Assembly (NCBI GenBank): GCA_027294185.1
Contig: JAPUME010000097.1
Coordinates: 1-5,370 of the forward strand
Direction of reading: 5' to 3'
DNA from: Acidobacteriota bacterium
GTDB lineage: Bacteria > Acidobacteriota > Terriglobia > UBA7540 > JAPUME01
Length of the DNA stretch: 5,370 nucleotides
Part shown: positions 1 through 5,370 of the stretch, piece by piece
How the letters are laid out: each line of letters opens with the position of its first letter
Position numbering within the stretch: the stretch's first letter is position 1
The notes under the pieces: model-generated
Databases searched by the model: none
The model's input: the letters and a program-made list of their open reading frames with translations, nothing else
Told to the model about the DNA's origin: nothing
Position numbers and translations under genes: made by a program

Positions 1-1
1 C

Positions 2-698
<697 letters not shown>

Positions 699-746
699 GG
701 CACACCTCGGCCAGTGTTCGTTACCCATTGTTCATTCGGCTCTCAT

Positions 747-833
747 GGTGAGGTGCGTGAGTGGTTGAAACGGGCGGTCTCGAAAACCGCTTTCCGCGTA
801 AGCGGGACGGGGGTTCGAATCCCCCCCTCACCG
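747..833 (+). tRNA. tRNA-Ser, anticodon CGA
   Basis: A complete class II tRNA folds here. The acceptor stem GGTGAGG (747-753) pairs fully with CCTCACC (826-832), and the discriminator base is G833, as expected for serine. The D arm has a three-pair stem, CGT (756-758) with ACG (770-772), and GG in its loop (763-764). The anticodon stem GCGGT (774-778) pairs with ACCGC (786-790) around loop CTCGAAA, giving anticodon CGA at 781-783, which reads UCG. A long variable arm, the serine identity element, has stem CCGC (794-797) with GCGG (802-805) around a GTAA loop. The T arm is GGGGG (809-813), loop TTCGAAT, CCCCC (821-825). The 3' CCA is not encoded (GAA follows), so a CCA-adding enzyme must complete it. 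I see no clear promoter of its own in the 48 bases after tadA. Confidence 0.97.
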
Positions 834-876
834 AATCTCTTCTCAGGCCGAGCAGAAAAGGGGATTAGGCAAGCCC

Positions 877-1608
877 ATGCTCAGAAAAGTTTTCCCTCCT
901 TCCTGCCTCCTGCTAACTTTACTGGCACTTTCCGGACTCTGGCTCGGGGCCCAGGAACTGAAGAAGAAAGAAAAGAATCCCGAACCGGAGGATGTTCTCG
1001 GATTCGTCCACAAGTACTACAACGCCGGATTAGTGCTTACGGTTACCGAGGAAGAAGAAGTCAAGATGTCGGTTTCGCTCGGAGATGGTCCGGCCCGGCT
1101 CAACGTAAGCCAGGGGTTGCTGGACCTGACTCAGGGCGACTCGAGCATGCTCGGCTTTGCCATGGCTCATCAGTTGGGCCATGTCTATTCCCTCAATCGA
1201 AAAATTCTCTATCGCGACCCCGATTGGCAGAGGGAACGGTGGAACAGGGCCGCGCGCGAAGAGGAATACCGCGCCGACCGCTTTGCCATCACCCTGCTCA
1301 GCTTCAGCCCGGACTTCATCACCACGGGCGCAAAGCGATTTCTGCTGGGATCCGGCCGAACCCTGGGAGACCGGGGTAATTTCTGCCATTCCCTGGAAGG
1401 AATGTTTCAGGGCCACGAACAGAGGGTTTTTGCCCCCTTCACGGATCGAGCCGAATTTGTGGATGAATCGGGCCGCTGGATCAGCCAGAATTTCGTCCAA
1501 ACCAACGCCTCCTTCTGGTCGAACGGCATCAACGACGCCGGGCGGAAGCGCCTGATCCGCGATTTCCAATCGATCATCCCTTCCATGGTTTGCTGGCCGC
1601 ATTGCTGA
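877..1608 (+). CDS. Exported M48-like metalloprotease homologue with substituted active site (HQLGH)
   Basis: The 243-residue product begins with a signal peptide: R3-K4, a hydrophobic core at about residues 10-23, and a probable cleavage after LGA near residue 25, so it should act outside the cytoplasm. The middle looks like an M48-type zinc peptidase. A strand and helix, LNVSQGLLDL (75-84), precede the helix MAHQLGHVYS (96-105), and the downstream glutamate motif E130-Y-R-A-D134 is followed by RFAITLL. In active M48 enzymes the helix carries HExxH. Here both zinc histidines remain (H98, H102) and so does the third ligand candidate E130, but the catalytic glutamate is glutamine (Q99, codon CAG at 1171-1173). 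Zinc binding may survive while peptide hydrolysis is expected to be lost. Residues 150-243 match nothing I recognise; they hold cysteines C170, C239 and C243. The start is the ATG before the signal peptide, with a purine-rich AAAAGGGG at 856-863. It lies 43 bases after the tRNA. The M48 relationship is inference from motifs. Confidence 0.78.
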   Translation: MLRKVFPPSCLLLTLLALSGLWLGAQELKKKEKNPEPEDVLGFVHKYYNAGLVLTVTEEEEVKMSVSLGDGPARLNVSQGLLDLTQGDSSMLGFAMAHQLGHVYSLNRKILYRDPDWQRERWNRAAREEEYRADRFAITLLSFSPDFITTGAKRFLLGSGRTLGDRGNFCHSLEGMFQGHEQRVFAPFTDRAEFVDESGRWISQNFVQTNASFWSNGINDAGRKRLIRDFQSIIPSMVCWPHC

Positions 1609-1931
1609 TTGTTAACGGTTCCCTGCTGAGGGCCGGTGCGTGCGCTTTGCGAGCACTCCTCGGCGGCTGAAGCCTGCGCGAGGTGAGGAAGGGGTTTTCT
1701 TCGGCACCGCTGAAGCCGTCCAGAGCCTCCAGGGGTCGGAACGATGATTGAAGTAATCCCTCTTTCACTGGACACGCTCCACTTTTTAAGAACCCTCGGG
1801 CGGCGGGCCGTGCCCTGACCAATCGTACTCCGACAAGCGGTGCCCGGACGTTGTCCCCATTGCGGGTCATTCTATGAGATGGATGAATGGATGAATGGGC
1901 GGGCAGTGTCCCGCGGTTAGTCGGGATCCAT
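1609..1931. other. Intergenic gap between convergent genes; no gene seen
   Basis: These 323 bases separate the stop codons of the M48-like gene and the PilZ gene, which point at each other. No frame here has the look of a protein. It holds degenerate copies of a GCTGAAGCC-type palindrome (listed separately), a tandem pair GGATGAAT (1881-1896), a small GC hairpin (GCGGG 1899-1903 with CCCGC 1910-1914), and an imperfect hairpin followed by five T residues (1767-1787). Neither hairpin is a convincing intrinsic terminator, although the position between convergent genes calls for termination on both strands. Confidence 0.7.
1661..1721. repeat. Degenerate palindromic repeat pair (GCTGAAGCC cores)
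   Basis: The nine-base core GCTGAAGCC occurs twice, at 1666-1674 and 1709-1717. Each copy sits in an imperfect hairpin with a TGAA loop: GGC-TGAA-GCC at 1665-1674, and GGCACCGC-TGAA-GCCGTCC at 1703-1721. The second looks like a decayed form of a longer perfect palindrome of the type GGCACGGC-TGAA-GCCGTGCC. From memory, such elements recur between genes in some acidobacterial and related genomes. A further fragment, GGGCCGTGCCCTGA at 1805-1818, resembles the right half of the same palindrome. What is seen is the repeated core and the partial symmetry; membership in a dispersed family is inference. Confidence 0.4.
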
Positions 1932-3674
1932 TTACGATTCGGAGGGTTCTTTAGAAGAGTCTTCTTTCGGTGAAGTCTGCGGGGCCTCTCCCGGCTGCTG
2001 CATGGATAACCCGACGTTCGAGAAGAGCTGGGCAAAGCGGTTCCGCATAGTCTCAGCGGATGCCTCGATCATTTTCCCCGATTTTTGTGTCAGCTCTTCG
2101 GAGATCATTTCCAGGGTATCCTCGGCGTGCCGGTTCATGCGCTGGGCCAGGCCCTCGAGAATCTCATCCATCTTTCCCTGCAATTCTCCCTGGATTCTCT
2201 TCTGGTTTTCGTCCTGCCAACTCTGGAGTGATTCGCGGAGCTGCCCGGTCGCCTCGCTGGTGACGGACTCAGCCTGTTCCCTCAACTTCCCGAGCGCGCT
2301 CTCGCTTAGTTGGGTCACTTGTTTCTCATGCTCATCGAAGTTCGCCTTGGCTGTCCGTTGAGCCTCCAGAGACCCTCCCCACTGCCCGGAAACCTTCTCC
2401 AGAGTCCCGGAAAACTGTTCCTGCGCGCCCTTGATCTCCTGCAGCAGACCATCGCGAAGGGATTGCGCGACCTGCTCGGCTTCCTTTGCGAATCGCTGCC
2501 GGGCCACCTCACTCATGCTGAAGGCGTTTTCCGTCAGGTCTTCGCGGGCTTTTGCCAGCCGTTCTTCCAGGGAGTGCTTGGCGGATTTCATAAGCGAGAC
2601 CCGGACGGTCTCGGAAACTTCAGACTGAACCTTGGCCAGCACGTCATCGAGGGCCGCGCTGGTCGAACGGCGCGCCTTTTCCGCCTGCGTCTCCAGGAGT
2701 TCCTCAATCTCCCCCACTACCTCGCCGGCTCTCTCCCGTTCATCCTCCACGATTTCGCTGGCCGTCTGAGCGGAATCCAGCACGTGCTCCAAATCCTTCT
2801 TCCCTTTGGTCAGGCGTTCTTCGACATCGCCAAGGCGTTCGCCCTCTACCTGTTCGATCTTCTGCCGAAACCCGGTCAGTGCCTGCTCGGCTCGGGATTG
2901 AACGTCGGAGTCAATCCGGCGCACGGAGTCGACCATCCTCTTCTCGAAATCCTTGAGAACGGAGAGCAACACACCCTCGTAGCGTTCTTTCAATTTCGCT
3001 GTCGAACCCTCAAAGACCCGGTCGACGTCAGAAATGTCGATGTTCGGCTCTGGGGTCGGCTGCGGGGCGGGCGGTGGGGGAGGAGCAGCAGGCTCCGAGG
3101 GCTGGGTCGGGATGGAAGGCAATTTCACCCCGATCAGCGTTCCCGGCCCGGAAATCCCGGGGGTAGAACCGGCGCCAGGCGACGGCTTTTCCGGCTCAGC
3201 AGGCTTGGCCCCTATACCGACCGGAGGAGGTGCGGGAGGGGGAGGGGATGCCTCCTTCTCCGGCGCCTTCGCCTGCGGTTTGGCACCTGTTCCACCCTTG
3301 GCAGAAATCTCCTCCCAATCCTCGGGTGGGAAATCGATTCCCCAGAAGTTTTCAGCCTTGATTAATTGGATACCCAGTTCGGCCGGCTCGTTCGGCCCGG
3401 GCGGCTTGCCCAACCAGACGACATTCGCTTTTGTGATGTGACCCAGCGCCCGGTTCTCCACGGCCAGTTCGGCCCCCAGAGCCAGCTTGTATTTGGTAAG
3501 AACCTTGGCGCCCTGTTTGTTGATCACCAGAGTGCGGGTGGACTCCTGGAAGTTCTTACCGGAGGTGTCCTGCCCGCTAAGCATGACAGGGATGGCAATC
3601 GGGACACGGGTGCTTCGGCGTCCGGCGGCCCCGCCTTCCAGTGCCTTGGGCATTTCTGTAGTTCGTCGCCCCAT
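1932..3674 (-). CDS. PilZ-domain protein with proline-rich linker and long C-terminal coiled coil
   Basis: The 580-residue product has three parts. Residues about 18-120 form a PilZ-like beta barrel: R19-R-S-T-R23 gives the RxxxR half of the c-di-GMP motif. The second half, normally D/N-x-S-x-x-G, reads V50-I-N52-K-Q-G55, so the acidic and serine positions are changed. The domain closes with FWGIDFPPEDW (110-120). Residues about 131-212 are a proline-, alanine- and glycine-rich linker with PPPP and PPPPP runs. Residues about 213-556 are almost wholly charged and helical with heptad-like spacing, a predicted coiled coil, and the tail (560-580) is polar. There is no signal peptide or membrane segment, so it should be cytoplasmic. 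I infer a filament-like scaffold or a partner of motility or surface machinery; the role is unknown. The frame extends to a TTG at 3701, but ATG 3674 with AAGGG just upstream fits better. ATG 3653 is a further option. Confidence 0.85.
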   Translation of the reverse strand: MGRRTTEMPKALEGGAAGRRSTRVPIAIPVMLSGQDTSGKNFQESTRTLVINKQGAKVLTKYKLALGAELAVENRALGHITKANVVWLGKPPGPNEPAELGIQLIKAENFWGIDFPPEDWEEISAKGGTGAKPQAKAPEKEASPPPPAPPPVGIGAKPAEPEKPSPGAGSTPGISGPGTLIGVKLPSIPTQPSEPAAPPPPPAPQPTPEPNIDISDVDRVFEGSTAKLKERYEGVLLSVLKDFEKRMVDSVRRIDSDVQSRAEQALTGFRQKIEQVEGERLGDVEERLTKGKKDLEHVLDSAQTASEIVEDERERAGEVVGEIEELLETQAEKARRSTSAALDDVLAKVQSEVSETVRVSLMKSAKHSLEERLAKAREDLTENAFSMSEVARQRFAKEAEQVAQSLRDGLLQEIKGAQEQFSGTLEKVSGQWGGSLEAQRTAKANFDEHEKQVTQLSESALGKLREQAESVTSEATGQLRESLQSWQDENQKRIQGELQGKMDEILEGLAQRMNRHAEDTLEMISEELTQKSGKMIEASAETMRNRFAQLFSNVGLSMQQPGEAPQTSPKEDSSKEPSES

Positions 3675-3683
3675 AAACCCTTG

Positions 3684-3714
3684 ATTATATACCCATTCCA
3701 ATAAAGTTCTTCAA
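3684..3714 (-). promoter_or_regulatory. Promoter-like element for the PilZ gene
   Basis: On the minus strand a perfect TATAAT lies at 3689-3684. TTGAAG, four of six matches to TTGACA, lies at 3714-3709. The spacer is 19 bases, or 17 if the overlapping TATATA (3691-3686) is taken as the -10 box. The region is clearly richer in A and T than its surroundings. Transcription would start close to 3677, only a few bases before the ATG at 3674. Sigma-70-type consensus is assumed; no experiment supports it. Confidence 0.45.
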
Positions 3715-3724
3715 TCGAAGAACT
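3705..3724. promoter_or_regulatory. 20-bp inverted repeat over the -35 region (operator or weak terminator)
   Basis: The arms AGTTCTTC (3705-3712) and GAAGAACT (3717-3724) are perfect reverse complements around a four-base AATC spacer. The repeat covers the candidate -35 box of the PilZ gene, a position typical of a repressor site for a dimeric regulator. Read on the minus strand, it is also a hairpin followed by TTATT, 57 bases past the nfi stop. It could therefore act as a weak terminator for nfi, although its stem has only three G-C pairs of eight. I do not recognise a known regulator's consensus. Confidence 0.45.
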
Positions 3725-3780
3725 CGAAGGCCACTGCACAATCCGCATCCAACTAACATAAAAGGAGTTACACTGCGACG

Positions 3781-4455
3781 CTACCGGCCTCTTTTGAGAC
3801 GACCCACATAGGCATCAGCCTCCCGCGTGGGCTTCGGGATGCGGTAGCCCTCATAGGTGGCCATGGTCAATCGCAGGGCAGACTTAAGGCTGATGCGATG
3901 TCCCGGGGATACAAAGACAGGTCGAGTGCCCGGGCGGGTCCGTAATACGGCGCCGATTCGATCCCCTCGGTCCGTGAGAGGGGACCATGCGCCCGAAACG
4001 TCGGCCGGTTCTTCGTATTGGCCCACCAAACGCGACTTGGCCACGCCGACGGTCGGTCGGTCGAGAAGCAATCCCAAGTGACAGGCGATTCCAAACCGGC
4101 GAGGGTGAGCCAAACCATGACCGTCGCAAAAGATGAGGTCGGGAACGATTGTAAGTTTCCGAATCGCCGCCAGCAGCACCGGGATCTCGCGAAAAGCCAG
4201 CAACCCGGGAATATAGGGAAAGGTAAGCTTCCGGGTGGCGTGCCGCCGCTCTACCTCTACCAAATCAGGGAAGCGATAGACCACCACACCGCTGAAGCCA
4301 ACCCCGCTTCGCGCATCCAAGGCGATGTCGGCCCCTGCCACCGTGCGAATCGGTTTCCATCGATCTACCAGCACGACCCGCCGGCGGAGTCGCTCCTGCA
4401 GTTCACGCGCCTCGGCGGGCCTTAGATTCCAATCGCGTGGTTCGCGGACCTTCAT
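3781..4455 (-). CDS. nfi: Endonuclease V (deoxyinosine 3' endonuclease)
   Basis: Endonuclease V nicks DNA at the second phosphodiester bond 3' of deoxyinosine, starting repair of deaminated adenine; it is a magnesium-dependent cytosolic enzyme with an RNase H-like fold. All hallmarks are present in the 224-residue product, which matches the 223 residues of E. coli Nfi. The first catalytic aspartate is D43 in VAGADIALD. The strand-separating wedge is P80-Y-I-P83, followed by GLLAFRE with catalytic E90. The central motif DLIFCDGHGLAHPRR (106-120) supplies D111. GVAKSRL (137-143) supplies K140, SPGHRIS (183-189) supplies H186, and the C-terminal PKPTREADAY (207-216) holds D214. The start ATG at 4455 gives the standard N terminus; the upstream site is poor, with no clear ribosome-binding sequence. 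It lies 52 bases after the receptor gene on the same strand. The call is firm. Confidence 0.97.
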   Translation of the reverse strand: MKVREPRDWNLRPAEARELQERLRRRVVLVDRWKPIRTVAGADIALDARSGVGFSGVVVYRFPDLVEVERRHATRKLTFPYIPGLLAFREIPVLLAAIRKLTIVPDLIFCDGHGLAHPRRFGIACHLGLLLDRPTVGVAKSRLVGQYEEPADVSGAWSPLTDRGDRIGAVLRTRPGTRPVFVSPGHRISLKSALRLTMATYEGYRIPKPTREADAYVGRLKRGR

Positions 4456-4467
4456 TGCAGATCATTG

Positions 4468-4484
4468 CCGGGAAGTTCTCCCGG
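4468..4484 (-). other. Hairpin between receptor gene and nfi
   Basis: A perfect six-pair stem, CCGGGA with TCCCGG, encloses a five-base loop. In the minus-strand transcript it ends 12 bases before the nfi ATG. No run of T follows, so it does not look like an intrinsic terminator. It might slow exonucleases between the two genes or shield the nfi start, which lacks a clear ribosome-binding site. A chance hairpin is possible in GC-rich DNA. Confidence 0.35.
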
Positions 4485-4507
4485 TTCGTTGAGTGCCGGG
4501 GTTCCCT

Positions 4508-5370
4508 TTAGAAATCGAATCGCAGATGAAAACGAAAGGCCCGCCCGTCGTTCAAAGTGTTGGTGATCTGTCCGAAGGCCGGGGAAGTCAACTGGGTTGA
4601 AGGCTCGGCGAACTGTGGCGTATTCAGGAAATTCACCGATTCGGCTCGAAAGGTGAGGCTCTTCTCCGAGGAAAGACGCCAGCTCTTCGAAAGGGCGGCA
4701 TTGACGTTGGCGATGCGCCCCTTGCGGAAGGTGTTGCGGCCGACATTGCCCCCCGGCTCGGTCGGGTCTATAAACCGGAAGGCCGAAACGGGCAGAAGGT
4801 CCCGGGAGGTATCCGGGTTGCCAATCGTGCGGCCGAGCAGCGCCGGGTCAATCACGTGAGGGCGATCGCCGCCCGTGCCATCGACGTTCCCGAAACCCGG
4901 CCCGTCGGAGCCGGACCGGATCGAAAAGGGAGTCCCCGATTTAGCCAGGACCACAGAAGAGAAGCTCCATGACCCGAACGCTCGCGCCAGCCAGCTTGCC
5001 GGCCTCGAGGTCGTCAACTTCGGCGTATCGTAGGAGAACTGCACAAGCAGGGAATGCGGCTGGTCGAAATTACTCAGACCCTTCATGTCCTGCTGTACCC
5101 CGAACTCCGACTGACTTCGTCCCTTGCGCGCGTCACGGCTCGAAAGCGTATTCAAATAGTCCGTTCCCGTATCGATCGACTTGCTGAACCAGTAACCTCC
5201 ATTCAGGGTCAACCCTTTCCAATTCTTCAGCGCTACAGAAACCCGCCCCGCGTCATAATAGCCGCGCGACCCGTTGATCAGGTGGAAGATGTCGAAGTGG
5301 CTGGGGTCAGAACGCCGGTCGTTCACCGTCGCCGTGGTCTGCGGGATGCCCGGCACAACCTGCGCCCGGT
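4508..5370 (-). CDS. TonB-dependent receptor, Oar-like, C-terminal beta-barrel part (partial)
   Basis: Only the last 286 residues and the TAA stop are in the window; the frame is open through the right edge, so the signal peptide, any carboxypeptidase-regulatory-like domain and the plug lie outside. The visible part is outer membrane beta barrel: alternating aromatic strands such as LNGGYWFSKSID, then GGNVGRNTFRKGRIANVNAAL, a conserved block of Oar-like receptors in which 'GRNT-x-R-G-P' precedes the final strands. Next come LTFRAESVNFLNTPQF and FGQITNT. The protein ends in the strand FRFHLRFDF with a terminal phenylalanine, the signal for assembly by the BAM complex. Oar-like receptors are abundant in Acidobacteriota and often linked to uptake of large or complex substrates, but nothing here reveals the ligand. 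nfi follows 52 bases downstream. Confidence 0.9.
   Translation of the reverse strand, partial: RAQVVPGIPQTTATVNDRRSDPSHFDIFHLINGSRGYYDAGRVSVALKNWKGLTLNGGYWFSKSIDTGTDYLNTLSSRDARKGRSQSEFGVQQDMKGLSNFDQPHSLLVQFSYDTPKLTTSRPASWLARAFGSWSFSSVVLAKSGTPFSIRSGSDGPGFGNVDGTGGDRPHVIDPALLGRTIGNPDTSRDLLPVSAFRFIDPTEPGGNVGRNTFRKGRIANVNAALSKSWRLSSEKSLTFRAESVNFLNTPQFAEPSTQLTSPAFGQITNTLNDGRAFRFHLRFDF

Noticed and set aside
714..1379. Plus-strand open frame of 221 codons running through the tRNA into the M48-like gene
   Set aside because: It reads through the tRNA-Ser gene and overlaps the signal peptide and zinc motif of the better-supported frame starting at 877.
1030..1602. Minus-strand open frame of 190 codons opposite the M48-like gene
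   Set aside because: It is antisense to a gene with a signal peptide and peptidase motifs, and shows no motif of its own.
1767..1787. Imperfect hairpin ACTGGA / TCCACT followed by five T residues, a possible terminator on the plus strand
   Set aside because: The stem has six positions with one mismatch and is about 160 bases beyond the M48-like stop, which is too weak and too distant to annotate as a terminator.
1881..1896. Tandem pair GGATGAAT, considered as iterons or the start of a repeat array
   Set aside because: There are only two copies with no further units, spacers or AT-rich unwinding region.
1899..1914. GCGGG / CCCGC hairpin just downstream of the PilZ stop codon
   Set aside because: The stem is only five pairs with no T run on the minus strand; this is common by chance in GC-rich sequence.
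1574..2035. Minus-strand open frame of 153 codons across the intergenic gap
   Set aside because: It overlaps the ends of both flanking genes, runs through the repeat relics, and its product is a basic, low-complexity sequence without recognisable features.
2310..3365. Plus-strand open frame of 351 codons opposite the PilZ coiled-coil gene
   Set aside because: It lies entirely antisense to a well-supported protein. Its leucine-, phenylalanine- and arginine-rich, low-complexity product is what the reverse of a Glu/Lys/Gln-rich coiled coil and a proline-rich linker gives in GC-rich DNA. No domain is recognisable.
3751..3769. Strong AAAGGAG ribosome-site look-alike on the plus strand near 3760
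   Set aside because: No start codon lies within a usable distance, and the downstream sequence is the antisense of nfi.

Overview
This 5,370-base window is a high-GC bacterial stretch of ordinary chromosomal character. I infer Acidobacteriota or a near relative. The reasons are an Oar-like TonB-dependent receptor with the C-terminal barrel style common there, a PilZ protein whose domain ends in an F-W-G-I-x-F-P-P-E-x-W stretch, and degenerate G-C-rich 'GCTGAAGCC' repeats between genes. Phylum assignment rests on family resemblance recalled from memory, not on a search.

Layout, left half (plus strand): the last 38 codons of a fumarylacetoacetate hydrolase-family enzyme (2-118), then tadA, the tRNA adenosine deaminase (204-698), then a complete tRNA-Ser with anticodon CGA (747-833), then an exported M48-like protein (877-1608). 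The last has kept the metalloprotease scaffold but carries HQLGH where an active enzyme has HExxH. A 323-base gap (1609-1931) between convergent genes holds decayed repeat copies and weak hairpins but no gene.

Right half (minus strand, reading right to left): the C-terminal 286 residues of a TonB-dependent outer membrane receptor (4508-5370, cut by the window edge), then nfi, endonuclease V (3781-4455), then a 106-base gap with a promoter-like element and a 20-bp inverted repeat, then a 580-residue protein made of a PilZ domain, a proline-rich linker and a long coiled coil (1932-3674).

How the genes relate: tadA and tRNA-Ser(CGA) are both translation functions and close enough to share a transcript. 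nfi follows the receptor gene by 52 bases and could be read through from it, although no functional link is evident. The two most unusual proteins are the M48-like protein with a substituted catalytic glutamate and the PilZ coiled-coil protein with a degenerate c-di-GMP motif. I see no CRISPR array, intact mobile element, phage gene or multi-gene defence system, and I do not claim a new system here.
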